Below are positions 9,065 to 21,544 of a DNA stretch of 64,000 nt, one piece after another. How positions within the stretch are numbered: position 1 is the stretch's first letter; each line of letters starts with the position of its first letter. Source of the stretch: Theropithecus gelada (Eukaryota > Chordata > Mammalia > Primates > Cercopithecidae); assembly GCF_003255815.1 (NCBI RefSeq), contig NC_037673.1:156022937-156086936 (forward strand), in the 5' to 3' direction. The position numbers and the translations under genes are program-made. The notes beneath the pieces were generated by a model. It ran no database searches. It worked only from the letters and a program-made list of their open reading frames with translations, and had not been told where the DNA came from.

Positions 9065-11480
9065 TTCTGTAGTAGTGTGCTTTAATTCCTTTGTATCTTT
9101 TGTGTATTAACTGTAGATTTTTGCTTCAGGGTTACAATGAGGTGTAAGAGCCTATTTAAGCCAATAACAACTTAACTTTGAATGATTACAAAAATTATAC
9201 TTTCCCCTCCCCCATTTTATGTATTTGATTTCATAATTTACATCTTCTTATATTGTGTATCTATTAGCAAGTTATTGTAGCTATAGTTATTTTTAAGACT
9301 TTTGTCTTTTGACCTTTAAGCTAGAATTAAAAATAATTTATACATCTTGATATTACAATATTAGAATATTGTGAATTTGACTATATACTTACCTTTACCA
9401 GTGAGCTTTATACTGTCACAAGTTTTCATTTTATTAGTTAGCAGCCTTTTATTTCAATTTGAAAAACTCCCTTTAACATTTCTTGTAAGGCAGGTCTAGT
9501 GGTACTGAACTTCTCCAGTTTTTGTTTGTCTGAGAAAGACTTTATCTCTTCTTCATTTCTAAAGGATAGCTTTTCTAGGTAAAGTATTCTTGGTTGCCTT
9601 TTTTTCCCCAACACTTTGACTATATCATCCTACTCTCTCCTGGCCTGTAAGGTTTCTGCTGAGAAATCCTCTGATGATCTTGTAATGTTCTTTTGTATTT
9701 GGTGAGTTTCGTTTCTCTTGCTGCTCTCAAAATTCTTTCTTTGTCTTTGATTTTTGATGTTTTTGTTATAATGGGTTTGGTGAAGTACTCTTTGGGTTGA
9801 ACCTGTCTGAAGACATTTGAGCTTCATGTACCTGGACGTCCATATCTCTCACCACATTTGGAAAGCTTTCAGCCATTATTTCTTTAAATAAGTTTTTTGC
9901 CCTTTTCTCCTTTCCTTCTCTTTGCATAAGACTTATACACATGGTTCTCAACTTACAATGGTCCAACTTAAAACTCATCAACTTTATGATGCCATGAAAG
10001 TGATACACATTCAGTAGAAACCATACTTCAAGTACCCATATAATCATTCTGTTTTTCACTTTCAGTACAATATTTAATAAATGACATGAGATATTCAGCA
10101 CTTTATTATAAAATAGGCTTTTTGTTAGATAATTTTGCCCAGCTTTAGGCTACTGTAAGTGTTCTGAGAGTGTTTAAGATAGATTGGCTAAGCTATGATG
10201 TTAGGTAGGTCAGGTGTATTAAATGCGTTTTTGATTTATGATATTTTCAACTGATGATGGGTTTATTGAGACATAACCCCATTCTAAGTCAAGGAGCATC
10301 TCTAGCAATTCTTTTAATGGCATCCCACAAAATCTGCAGGCTCTCTTTTTCTCTTTCTCATTCTTTTTTCTTTTGTGACAGGATAATTTTAAATGATCTG
10401 TCTTTGAGTTCATAGATTATTTTCTGCTTGATTGAGTCTGCTGTTGACGGCCTCTATTGCATTTTTCACTTCATTCATTGTATTCTTCAGCTCTGGAATT
10501 GGTTTGGTTTTTTAAAAATGATTTCTTTTTGTTGAGTTCATTGTTTCGTTCATGTGTTGTTTCTATGATAATGTTGAGTTATCTATCTCAACAAAGAGAA
10601 GTTATCCTCTTCTAGCTCACTGAACTTCCTTAAAACAATTATTTCAAATTCTTTTTCAGGGAATTTGTAGATCTCCATTCCTTTGGGAGTGGTTACTGAA
10701 AAATTGTTCCTTTGTTGGTGTCATGGTCCTTAGTTAGTGTCACAATTATTTTCTGTGTTCCCTGCAGTGTTACCTTGCTATCTTTGCATTTGAAGAGGCA
10801 ATTACCTCCTCTAGTCTTCACTGACCAGCTTTGAGAAACACCTTCACCTATCAGTCTGACTAGGGATTCTGAGACTCTCTCCTAACTTTTCTATGAATAT
10901 GCCCCCTCCATACCTCTTATTCTGTCTTGGGGGATGAATTATTAAGATTATCAGCCTTCTCTTTGTCCTGCAGAGCCAAGCCAGGTGCTGAGATCCTCTC
11001 ATTTGTTTTCCCAGGATGGTGCCCTAAAATACTCAACTTTGTGTACTTTTTTCCAATCTTGCCAAGTCAGGCTGTCTGTCTGCATGTACTTGTAAACCTC
11101 CTGCTGAGATGCACACTTTCAGTCCATGAGGCCACAAGTGGGAAGCTGGAATGGGGGTAGAGGAGATATGTGAGGCATGCGTAACATTGCAAAGGCCTGT
11201 GGGCCAGTTGGGGAGTCTGCAGGTGAGTTGTCCCTAGTAGTTTTGGACAAGCTTCCTGATGAAGTTCGTGAAGCAGTTAATAAAAACTGCAGCCCTTTGC
11301 TGAATACTGAGTCTTGGTTGCTATGAGTCTCTTCTCTTCTCTACTCGCAATCTCTCCTAACTGCTGAGCTCTGCCAACCACCGTGGTACTTTCAGTGGCA
11401 AAAGAAAGGTGTAGCCCTCTTGGGCAGCATTCCACATGACTGGGGAAGCCAGGTACTCACTTCCTATGTTCTCACTTTCT
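9065..11480 (-). mobile_element. Old L1 (L1M-type) ORF1 and 5' region, degraded
   Basis: The reverse complement carries recognisable L1 ORF1 protein remnants: around 9630-9700 the peptide SAETLQARRE of the ORF1p C-terminal domain, and around 9840-9900 a stretch FKEIMAESFPN. The plus strand shows GTAAGGCAGGTCTAGTGGTA and CAGCCATTATTTCTTTAAAT. It lies beyond the ORF2/3' part at 7838-9060 with the middle of ORF2 absent, suggesting an internally deleted or HAL1-like element, or two adjoining L1s. The right boundary is vague. A Tigger element interrupts it at 9938-10302. Confidence 0.7.
9938..10302. mobile_element. Tigger-type (TcMar) non-autonomous DNA transposon inside L1
   Basis: Degraded terminal inverted repeats are visible: CACATGGTTCTCAACTTACA on the left and TCTAAGTCAAGGAGCATCTC on the right. 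TA dinucleotides at 9936-9937 and 10303-10304 are the expected TA duplication. Internal phrases such as TATTTTCAACTGATGATGGG fit this class. L1 ORF1 sequence continues on both sides, so it inserted into the older L1. Confidence 0.8.
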
Positions 11481-11739
11481 CTCATGGGAGCAATCACGGG
11501 CTGAGAGATTCTCTCTTTGTACTGAGCTGTATTGCCCTAGGGGAGGGGTGACATGGGTATAGTGAAATTTTTCTTCTTACCCTCTTTAATGTGCTTTTCT
11601 CAGATTTTTTTTTCCCACAAAGTGTGTTGGAACTTCTTTGCTGGATTCTCAGACTCCCACAAAGGTAGTATGATCCATGAGTGGTTGTCAAAAGTGATGC
11701 TCTGTGGGGAGATAATGGTAGAAAACTCCTATTTCACCA

Positions 11740-13240
11740 TTTTGCTGATGTTACTTATACTGAGCTTCTTGAGAGTAAAAAATATGGTAACAAGAATAGA
11801 AGTTTCAATAAAAGATCTGTGTGATAAAGTAGAGCAAATCTCGAAAGTAGGTAGAAAAGAGGAGAGAAAAGCTAGAAGACAAAGAGAAAACAGAGGAGAT
11901 GTTTGTAGAAGGTCCGACATTTACTTAAAAATTCTAAAAAAGGGAATAAAAAACCAAAATGAAAAAACAATGCCTAAGAAATAATAAACATATTCAACAA
12001 GAGATGGACATGAGTTTCTAGCTAGAAAGCATCAACCAAACTGTTCAAAACAATAACATTTGAAAGTCCCTCACAAAGCACAATATTTTTAAATTCCGGA
12101 ATGCCAGAAATAGAGATTTTAAAGCTTTCAGAGAGAAGAAATAGGTCATATACAGAAAAGAGAAATCAGAATGGCATGGAACTTTTAAACAGCTACCTTG
12201 GAAGCTAGAAATCAATGAAGTGCCTTTATATTACTGAGGGAAAATGGCTTCCATTCTAGAATTGCTTTTCCAGATAAACTATGAATCAAGTGTTAGGATT
12301 AAAAGACGCTTTCCAATGTGTAAGGTTTTAAAAATGTTACATCTCGTGGTAACTCTTCTCAGTTTTTGTTCAACCGTATTGAGAAAATAAAACAACAAAT
12401 AGAAAACCATGGGATACTGGAAATGGGGATCCAATACAGGAGAGAGCTGAAGGGAATTACTAGGCGGATGGTGAAAGATGACCCACAATGACAGCTGTTT
12501 GGCAGGTCTAGAAACTCAGTACGGGTTGAAAGGAAAAGGCGGAAGTCTCCATGGTGGATGTTCCTAAGAAGAGTGGAACTGAGAGACTACTAATGGATTC
12601 AGGTATATTGAGAGAAATTCTTAGGGCTCCATGGGAGAGTTGGGGGATAAGTTAGTGACAGGCACATAGAAAACTAAGCAAAAAATAATGTTAATCCCAA
12701 TGACAGCAAAAACAAAGAGAGACAATTCCAGAAAAAAGCCACAAAGTTGTACAAGAAAGAAAATAAAATCATAGTATGATCACTTCAGTGAGTAATACAT
12801 AGTTATAGTATTGGGAATGGTGATGTTGAAAATTTAGTTACAGTGTTAGAAATGCTAGTGTTGGAAATTTAAGTATTTTAAAAAATACTTAACAAAAGCA
12901 TAATGTAAATGTGTTAGGAGAACAGAGAGAGAGGAAGGGTAGGTAGGAAGGAGACCTGTGTGGGGATATTAAGGCCAGAGTAGACAGTCAATAGATAAGG
13001 TATAAAATGCAAAAATCAGAATGTACTGGTTTACAAACATTATTTTTATATATGGAAGGAAATAACCGAGAGAGATATCCCAAAGCTGAAAGTGATTGGC
13101 CCCAGGGAGAAGATAAGGGTTACAAAGAGAGATAATGAGAAGTCTTGTTTTTCCAGTATAAACCTTGTGGAACTATTTGATTTCTTAAAAGATGTTTTAT
13201 CCAAATTACTCTGATAAATTTAAACCTAAGTTTAACAAAG
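11740..13240 (+). mobile_element. HAL1/L1M-type ORF1 remnant, plus strand
   Basis: The sequence has the layout of an L1/HAL1 ORF1 coding region in forward orientation: a Lys/Glu-rich coiled-coil-like section (11800-11980), then a section matching the ORF1p RNA-binding C-terminal region (AGAAATAGAGATTTTAAAGC, GAAATCAGAATGGCATGGAA, TTGGAAGCTAGAAATCAATG). Frameshifts and stops break it. It points toward the minus-strand L1 just upstream. Confidence 0.65.
12802..12871. repeat. Imperfect 35-bp tandem duplication
   Basis: Units 12802-12836 and 12837-12871 share GTTA.AGT.TT...GAAAATTTA-like spacing with about three quarters identity. A 9-bp inverted repeat AAGTATTTT/AAAATACTT follows at 12871-12890. 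Confidence 0.7.
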
Positions 13241-13648
13241 GGAAATAAAAGCATCTTCTAATCTCACTCTCTGCATATTATTTGTAAATAGTCTGGTGAA
13301 TATTCTTTTGGACTTTGTTTGCTATGTGTAGTATAACAGAAATATAATTTTTAATTTTCCCATGATTAGATAGTACTATGCAAATTGTGTTCCATTTCTC
13401 TTTTTCACTTGTATCTTGGATATCTTTTCCACCTTAGAGAGGGTAATAGTAATACTTTTTAACAAGTTATGTTTTACTAGTCACAACTGCAACTTTTTGC
13501 ATTGGGGAAATAGCAGTACCTATAAGTAGAAGAATTATTAGGGGCCCCATTTATTTGGGCCTTCCCTCCAGCTTACTCAACTTTGGGTATCATTCGTTCA
13601 AACTCCTACTCAGGTGTTAATCAATAAGGGCTTAATAAAATATGACTT

Positions 13649-13942
13649 TTTTTTTTTTTTTGAGACAGAGCCTCGCTCTATTTCTCAAGCTGGAATGCAA
13701 TGGTGCAATCTAGGCCCACTGTAACCTCCACCTCCCAGGTTAAAGCTATTCTTCTGCCTCAGCCTCCTGAGTACCTGGATTACAGGCATGCACCACCACA
13801 CCCAGCTAATTTTTGTATTTTTAGTAGAGACGGGGTTTTACCATGTTGGCCAGGCTGGTCTCTAACTCCTGACCTCAAGTAATCAACCCGCCTTGGCCTC
13901 CCAAAGTGCTGGGATTACAGGTGTGAGCCATCACACCTGGTC
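13649..13942 (-). mobile_element. Full-length AluS-like element
   Basis: Poly(T) at 13649-13661 is followed by both arms in reverse complement, ending near 13942. TAAAATATGACTT at 13636-13648 and 13943-13955 is a perfect 13-bp target-site duplication. The body shows S-type bases and moderate divergence. Confidence 0.95.
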
Positions 13943-14109
13943 TAAAATATGACTTCTCCCAGAGATGTTTATGACTTAATAGATAACTCCTGAAGATTAA
14001 AGGACCTTATAACTTTAAGAATGAGCTACTAATGAGGAAATTCCAGGTACTTTCATAGAAAGTAGAAGAGATCGTCTTTGGGTAGAGGATATCCATTAGA
14101 TATCTTCTC

Positions 14110-14292
14110 TCGTTCGCTCTCTCTCTGTGTATATGTATATTAAATATATATAAAAAATTATATATAAATATATAATTCATACATATACATTCTATATAAA
14201 ATATATGTAAATGCTGTATATTTCATATATAAAAATTATATATTATAAAATTATATATTATATATAACATTTTATATATATATATATATTTT
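14110..14292. repeat. AT-rich low-complexity / (TA)n tract
   Basis: A CT-rich lead-in (14107-14126) passes into mixed TATATA and TATAAA sequence to about 14292, with many short palindromes. Confidence 0.9.
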
Positions 14293-16095
14293 TTCCCTAA
14301 CCCTGCTTCCTGTATGAGAAGGGGAACTCCCTATTGTGAGTGCCCTGTCCCCCACTATGAAAATCCTTCCTCTCTCCCTATAACCACAGACAACTAGGGC
14401 ATGGCCACCTGCTCCAGCCCTGACACCCTTCTGCCCAGGGCTTTGATCTCGAGAGAGTAACACAGAAATGGACAGAGGTGCATGTTTTGTGGTGGTATGC
14501 CATGTTAGCCGTTGCATCCCCACTCTTCCTCCCATTTTTCTCATCTGGTGTCCATGCTGTCATCCATTGCTGTTTGTTCCTGCTACCCCCTCTCTGACTT
14601 TGGAGGTGGGTCTCTGCCCTCCTAGTACATCTCCATCTTAGGGCTGAGCAGAAACCTAGCTCTTTCATTTCCACAGTGCCAAGAGGTCTGGCTGCACTGT
14701 CTAAGGAGAAAGTAGCAATGACTGGAGACAGTGGAAGAAGAACACACATCAAAGAACAATACTGCACAGGATAGAACCACCTTTGGGTCTAGGGCAGATC
14801 CGTCTTGCTTATGACCTGCCTTTATGTGACTGGCAGCAGCAACTATGCCTTCAACCCTTCCCTCTCCTGGAAGTCCTGTAGTCATCTTCTGTATTGATTT
14901 CAGACCCCAAACAGAGCAAGAAGTGTTTCCCCTCATACCTGCATAAGGACTGGCCTCTTCTTAGGATGAGTGGTAGTGAGAACACCATTTCTCTTCAGGG
15001 GAAACCCCACCCTCTCCACCGAGCTTTGGTCAGACCCTGTGGCTCAGATAAGACTATCACAAAGGAGTTTTAGATGGGTACCTTTCCTCAACTCTGGGGA
15101 ATTGAGTCTTATGACTAACACTTGGCCACCCTAACAAGAAAGATGCAGTTAACAATGCTGCCTATAATTAGCAGTTGGCAGTTTGTCACTCAACACTTGC
15201 ACCTGCCTATCTGATGGAGGACCAATATACGTGCTCAGTATCTAGCTGGGAATCATAGTCCTAATAGCCAAATGAATACCGATTATTTACATGCAAAAGT
15301 TCTGACTGAAGCTGGAGTAGAATACATAGCTTAAGTCCAAGGCCAATAAGGCCTTTCCTTCTTATCCTCAATCTAAATCCTGGGACCCCCATGCTCAGGC
15401 ATGTTACTAGGTAGTGAGAGACAAGGAGCAGATGCTGCATTCATTTGCCCACCAGTGATGTGAGCAAGGATGATAGGCTTGCCTCAGCCATTCACCTGTG
15501 GATGGGCCAGGAGAGCCCACATGAGTAATACAGCTCATGGTATAATAAAATATCAAAGGATGATCAATCAGATTAGCTTCTCCTCTTTTTTCTTCCCTGT
15601 CTGTGGAGGAGTGGGTAAAGGGTGGAGGGATAGAAGGAAGTATGTCCTCTCAGGAAAAGAAGGAGGAAAGCCTTCCCTGCAACATCTAACAGAGTGTCTG
15701 GAACATGGTGGCTACATAGTAAATGCTTATTCATGAGAAGCAGCAAATGATCAGATTCTAATGAGAGGCACAAAAAGAAAAGGAACTCAGAGAAGGCTTC
15801 TTGGAGGGGATTGCATTTAGAATCATCTCCTCCATCTTTCTGTGGCCTGTCTGCATCTGGGGCACAGCCCATAGAAGCTTCAGTAATTAAAATGTTTTCC
15901 TAAGTAGTTAATTCACACTAAGTGATATGATCATGAAGTATTACTACCTGTCATTACTTTGGTTGGGTGTTGGCTAGAACTTTTGGATCAATTAGTAGTA
16001 GTCATTGAAGTGGGATACAAATCATGATATGATCTGGGATCTGGAAGTTCTTAAATTTTATTCCACTAAAATTATCTCATAAAACTCAGGCCTTC
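14293..16095. other. Unassigned interval
   Basis: No gene recognised. Minus-strand reading frames at 14272-14936 have no known domain. A possible L2-like fragment (GTGTCTGGAACATGGTGGC, then TAGTAAATGC) lies near 15690-15730. Confidence 0.35.
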
Positions 16096-16181
16096 TGAAA
16101 GAAGGCAAATGTCAATAAAGCCTCCAGGTACACTTGACAAAAGGAAAGGAAATCTCAATAAAGCCTCCAGGTACACTTGAC
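16096..16181. repeat. 43-bp tandem duplication
   Basis: TCAATAAAGCCTCCAGGTAC plus seven further bases occurs identically at 16112-16138 and 16155-16181. The upstream 16 bases of each unit are similar but diverged, giving a 43-bp period. Confidence 0.9.
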
Positions 16182-16794
16182 TAACAACTGAATCATATCC
16201 AAAAATTATATACTATGTATGGAGGCTTTCAACTCACTACTCTTCTCAGTAAGTCACCCCTGCAGCCAGCCCACACCCACACACAGATTTTTGGATGACA
16301 GGTTGCACAATTGAAAAAAATGTGGGTGTCTATAGAGTTAATGGTAGAAAGGAAGAAAGGCATTGAGGTGGGAGCATTGTGTATGCAGAAGGAGAGTGCA
16401 AGAAACATTCAGGGGATGGTGAGCACACCCATTTGACTGACTAGTTAATCTGCTCGTTAATCTGCCTCTCTGTCAAAAGAAAGCATTTCACTCCAGTCCT
16501 GAGAAATTGCCTTCCTAAGGAAAGAAGGTTATTGATGGAAATGTAGGGGTGTTTGGGGAATATTACTAAAATTTGTGTGTAACCAAATTTGTGAACTTCT
16601 AACAAATGTCCCCCTGTAGACCTGTAAGAAACAATATTAGGGTTGACCCACTCAGTTCAGGCTTTTTTTTCTGTTAAAAACAAAGCCAGCATTTCAAGCA
16701 GTGAGTAGACCAGTAGGCTTTACCCCAGGCCTTATAGGTCAACAAACCTGCACAAGGGATCCAAATCTTTCTCAGAGTGATCATACCACTGTAT

Positions 16795-17305
16795 TAGAGT
16801 TCATCAGAGAAAACGAACCAATAGGAGACAATATAGATATATAGAAAGAGACTTATGAGGACCCGATTCACTCACTGGATTACGGAGGCTGAGAAGTCTA
16901 TCTGACACCTGCAAGCTGGAGGCCCAGGAAAACCAGTGAGGTACTTGCAGTCCAAACCCAAAGGCCTGAAAACCAGAGGGGCCGGTGGTGTAAATCCCAT
17001 CCAGAGCCTGCAGGCCTGACAACTGGGAACACTGATGTCTGAGGGCAGGAGAAGATGGATGTCCCAACTCAAGCAGAAAGAGCCAATTCACCCATCCCCT
17101 GCCTTTTTGTTCTTTTCAGATCCTTAATAGATAGGATCATGCTTACCCACATGGGTGAAGACAATCTAATTTACTCAGTCTACTGATCCACATGCTAATG
17201 TCCTCCAGAAACACCCTCACAGACACACCCAGAAATAATGTTTCATCAGCTATCTGGGCATCCCTTAGCTTAGTCAAGTTGACTCACACAATTAGCCAAC
17301 ATACC
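16795..17305 (+). repeat. Old interspersed repeat, family Y (unresolved)
   Basis: The head reads AGAGTTCATCAGAGAAAACG then AACCAATAGGAGA; later GGAGGCTGAGAAGTC, TTACTCAGTCTACTGATCC and CTTAGTCAAGTTGACTCAC. This is a widespread mammalian repeat; a reverse-oriented copy lies at 32655-33145. I cannot name the family with confidence. A young L1 inserted near its right end. Confidence 0.55.
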
Positions 17306-17317
17306 AACCTCACACTT

Positions 17318-17716
17318 ATTTATTTATGTATTTATTTACTTATTTATTTATATTTTTATAACTTTGAGGTTCACGAGTCCATGTGTAGTTTTGTTATATA
17401 GGTAAACTTGTATCCCGGGGATTTGTTATACAGATTATTTCATCACCTAGGTACTAAGCCTAGTACCCAATAGTTATTTTTTCTGATCCTCTCTGTCCTC
17501 CCACCCCCCACCTTCTAATAAGCCCCAGGGTCTGTTTGTCCCCTCTATTTATCCATGTGTTCTCTTTATTTACTTCTCACTTATAAATGAGAGCATACAG
17601 TATTTGGTTTTCTATTCCTGTGTTAGTTTGCTAACGATGATGGCCTCCAACTCCATCCATGTTCTTGCAAAGGACATGATCTCGTTCTTTTGTGTGGCTG
17701 CATAGTATTCCATGCT
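17318..17716 (-). mobile_element. 5'-truncated L1 (L1PA/L1PB-type) insertion
   Basis: The T-rich left end (degenerate poly(A), TTTATTTATGTATTTATTTA) is followed by reverse-complement L1 3'UTR (GTAGTTTTGTTATATAGGTA, CATCACCTAGGTACTAAGCC) and ORF2 end, stopping at GCATAGTATTCCATG. AACCTCACACTT at 17306-17317 and 17717-17728 is the target-site duplication. Low divergence fits a primate-age element. Confidence 0.92.
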
Positions 17717-18029
17717 AACCTCACACTTTTGTTGTTAGGGCAGTCTCTGGGAGCTTTGGGATAAAGGAGACCCTTAAAATTTGCCCCCTTCATTTAGTCA
17801 TACTAGATACAGAGCCTCAAATTGGTCAACAGGACCCACCAGCCGCTCCCTCTCCATCTCTGTACTCAGGACTCCTTATCTTGTACTGTGAATGAGCTTC
17901 CACCACATGGCAGAGGGCAAAGCAGGAATGGCCACAGTCAGCTCCAAGCTCATGTTAACTAAGCCTAGCAACCTTGGGAGAAAAACGATTTCCCCAATCC
18001 ATTTCAGAAGATTTAGAAATGTGAGAAGG

Positions 18030-18200
18030 ACTGATTACTATGGCTTGGGTCACTTGCCTATCCTGTGAACCAATCACCTTAGCCAGGGGGATAAGGATAG
18101 GCCATGCACTAATTCCCTCAGAGGGATCAGCAGGGACATGGAGTTGGCAGTCCCATCAGACTCACATGGGAAGCATAACAAGGGGGCAGCAATCCCATGA
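18030..18200 (+). repeat. Family X fragment
   Basis: GGGTCACTTGCCTATCC, ACCAATCACCTTAGCCAGGG and ATAGGCCATGC resemble the middle part of the recurrent family X repeat. Confidence 0.4.
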
Positions 18201-20689
18201 ATGGAAGTGTGTTGTGGAGTAAGGCTGTTATCCGAAGAACCAAAGGAGAGAAATGCTGATAAACCAAAGTAGCAGATGTCCCCAAACTAGGAAAGCTAGA
18301 AAAGAGGGCAATGAAATTTGAAGTGAAAAGTAAGAAGCAGAACTTGGAGAAACTCCCAAGTAGAAGGCAATACCTTCAAAAGATTTTAGGGTACTGGAGG
18401 CTTTAAGTGTGTATGGGGGAGGAAGCTGTTAATGGCATTGGACAGGCCTTAACACTGCTGGAAAAGTGACTTCAAGAGCCAGTCACATTTCTTCCTACAT
18501 GAAGGTCAGTGGACTCTTCCTGGCTAGAAGAACAAGGATACTGACCTGTGGGGGGCATCATGGTTTGCTTTTTTCTAACTTAAGAATAAAGATGTCAGGG
18601 TTTCTTTCCCACTGCAGTGGGAAGTTTCTTTCCCATGGCTGGAGATCACTGAACTGATAGGAAGATTGCCAGGTTGGCCAAAGGAAATCGGCCGCTTTTG
18701 TTTAAGTCCTGGAGTTACTCATTGCCTCTAGAAAGGTCGTCCGCATCGTGATGTGGTGAGCTCTGATGGAACACCATGGATGGGGAGTGGCACTGAATCT
18801 TTAGAAACTCGAAAGTGGTCAGGGAAACCACAGGGAAGTTTGGATCGACTGAAAGGACAGTCTGCTGAGTTCCTAGGAAAGGGAAGTAAGTGGAAATGTC
18901 ATTTTCTCCTGACGTAGCTCCAAGATAAAATTTTGATGTGGTGATACCAATCAAGCTCATTAACTTGTTTGGCACAGGTTACAGAGGTTGAATGATGGAG
19001 AATGCTTGGAGTATTGTGTTAAGAAGAATTCTGAAGCGATATTGAGCTCAGCCAGGAACAGTGCTATAAATGACAAAGCAAAACCTGCCAGTGTCATAGA
19101 AATGGAACATGGTAGTATGTATCTATCATATGTGCCATCCCCAGGGAATCTATTTCCTGAGAATTTCTCCCAGGAAACTATTAGAAAGGAAGAAAAAAAT
19201 TCTATATGCCACAAAGGTGTTCTCCTCGGTGTTATTTACCATAGCAGCAATTTGTTCTACGGAAGGAGAATGGTCACTTGTCAGAATTAAATTGTTGATC
19301 ATGAAGGCCATTTGAAAACGTGAGAAAATATGGGACATGAAAAGCTGAGTAAAAAGAAAACATTTATATACATAATATTTGCAATGAGATAAAAGATGAC
19401 ATATCACACACACACACACGTAGTTTTGTGCATCTAGGGCTCATTTATTTCATGTTCACTTGTGTTTGAAACCCAGCTCCTATCACACAGTAGGTACACA
19501 ATAAATACTATTCAACTATTGTGTTGCTAGCTTTACATATTTTCTTTTGCAATAAAAATAGCTTTTCCCAAAAGGAATAAAAACTAAAACAAAAAACTCA
19601 AACCTCCAAAAGTTAACGTGTTGGTTTTTCTTCTCAGAAATAACAATTTGTTCTGCTTCTCATCAGTCCCGGTTAGGCTCTCTGTAGGACTTAACCAAGC
19701 AACTCCTAAGATCCAAGTTCACTTAAATTCCTACAAGCAGTGGTACCACCAATAAAGACTTCTCTACTCTTCCTTTGCCTCCACATGCCCAGGCTTGGGC
19801 TTCTGATATTGTGAAAGCATCCACGTTTATTTTCCTACCAGAGATTGTGATTTGCCCCAAAGGAAGCTTTTTCTTCCATTTTGTGTAGCGTGAGCTGTAA
19901 CTAACTATGAGAGTGGTCTCAATGGCATCTCCAAGGCCAGAGGAAAGCTGCTGATGGAATTCAAAATTCAGATCTGAAGCCTATGACTATGGTTACTGGG
20001 AGTGATTGACAGATTGAGGCCAGGTATCAAACAGACCTTAGATATTGACAGAACCTCTGCTCATTGGAATGACCTCTCACTATGAGGGCAAGTGATCAAT
20101 TACTGTGTACCTTCACTAACTTCAGAAACTCTCCTAATATTCCCTAATTCCATCGAACAGTATTTTTTTTTCCTCCAAACCACACAAAGCACCCGTAGCC
20201 CTTCACTAGGAAATTAAAGTTTATTTTCAATTTCCTCAGGCAAGGCAAAAGCAAGGGTAAATTAACAGTCTGTAGCTTGTCTGGGACTAGAAAAGCATTG
20301 AAAATGTAGTGAGGAGTCACAATGTAGGAAAATTGTCCAAAGACAATGCAATATTTAGCTGATGGTAATCTCAGACGATACACTGGCAGGACAGTAGCAG
20401 TTGGATGAACGGGCAATATCTCTGGAAGCAAAGGAAAAGAGGAGAGGGGAGGCAGTTATTGCAAAGAAAAAAGCCATGGTTTATCTGTCTATACCAATCT
20501 AATATACTAGATGACACAGTATCTGTCCGTTTCACTGGGTCCAAAATAGTCAACTCACTGTCACATGTAATTTACTCATTGTAAAGTAATAGTTTTCTGT
20601 CTTTATTTCTCACCTGAATACCTTCTGTTCCCAGCCCTTTCTTTTTAATAACATCATCTTTTTCTTCCCATGACAATAATTCTTGCATG
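18201..20689. other. Unassigned interval
   Basis: No gene or clear repeat. Two overlapping reading frames near 18960-19290, one per strand, show no known motif. A short CA run lies at 19407-19418. Confidence 0.35.
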
Positions 20690-20783
20690 TATCTATTCTA
20701 CACATTTTCATTGAATTTCTACCATGAGCAGGCACTATGTGAGGCACAACGAAAGAATGGGCAATAAAAAATGGTCAGGGATT
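20690..20783 (-). repeat. L2 fragment (left of Alu)
   Basis: ATTTCTACCATGAGCAGGCA then CTATGTGAGGCAC is reverse-oriented L2 3' sequence. It continues after the Alu at 21090-21240, where GAGGAAGGCTTTTTGGAGGA fits L2 further from the 3' end. Confidence 0.6.
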
Positions 20784-21077
20784 GGCCAGGCGCGGTGGCT
20801 CGTGCCTGTAATTCCGGCACTTTGGGAGGCTAAGGAGGGTGGATCACAAGGTCAAGAGTTCGACACCAGCCTGGCCAAGATGGTGAAACCCTATCTCTAC
20901 TAAAAATACAAAAATTAGCCGGGTGCGGTAGCAGGCACCTGTAATCCCAGCTGCTCAGGAGGCTGAGGCAGGAGAATCACTTGAACCTGGGAGGCAAAGG
21001 TTGCAGTGAGCCGATATTGTGCCACTGCACTCTAGCCTGGGTGACAGAGCAAGACTCCATCTCAAAAACAAACAAAC
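20784..21077 (+). mobile_element. Full-length AluS-like element
   Basis: It starts GGCCAGGCGCGGTGGCTC and runs through both arms to an (AAAC)n tail. AATGGTCAGGGA at 20770-20781 and 21078-21089 is a perfect 12-bp target-site duplication. It inserted in a reverse-oriented L2. Confidence 0.95.
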
Positions 21078-21089
21078 AATGGTCAGGGA

Positions 21090-21240
21090 CACAGGTAAAT
21101 TAAAGAGATAACTACAGTTCAGTGCTGTGATACGAGGATGTAGTAGGGGCTCTCAAAGCACAGAGGAGGGGGCCTAAGCCAGGGTGAGGAAGGCTTTTTG
21201 GAGGAGGCAATAGATAAGCTAGTTTTGAAGATAAAATGGC
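21090..21240 (-). repeat. L2 fragment (right of Alu)
   Basis: CAGTGCTGTGATACGAGG, AGCACAGAGGAGGGGGC and GGAAGGCTTTTTGGAGGAGG are in the order expected for reverse L2. Confidence 0.55.
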
Positions 21241-21332
21241 TTAGATGGTAGAGGAAACATCCTATAGCACCTTTGATCCCTCTTAGATAAAAGAGCTGTT
21301 AACATATATGTGTGTTTTCCTTCAGTATTTTA

Positions 21333-21362
21333 AACACACACATACACACACACACACACACA
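21333..21362. repeat. (CA)n microsatellite
   Basis: AC dinucleotide run with one T interruption. Confidence 0.9.
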
Positions 21363-21544
21363 GATTGGATTTATAGATATCATAATGATCTAGATGTACA
21401 TAGATTTATAGAACTGTGATCTATATAGGATTCGATGTTGTTTTTCCATGTCTTTAAACATGTGTTGAAAACATGGATTTTGATAGATTAATATTATTAT
21501 ATTCAATAGATGTTTCATAATATTTTTGATCATTCTTTGTGTCT

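Noticed and set aside
11553..11984. 143-codon frame as a possible gene
   Set aside because: It overlaps the edge of an L1/HAL1 ORF1 remnant and reads as degraded transposon sequence.
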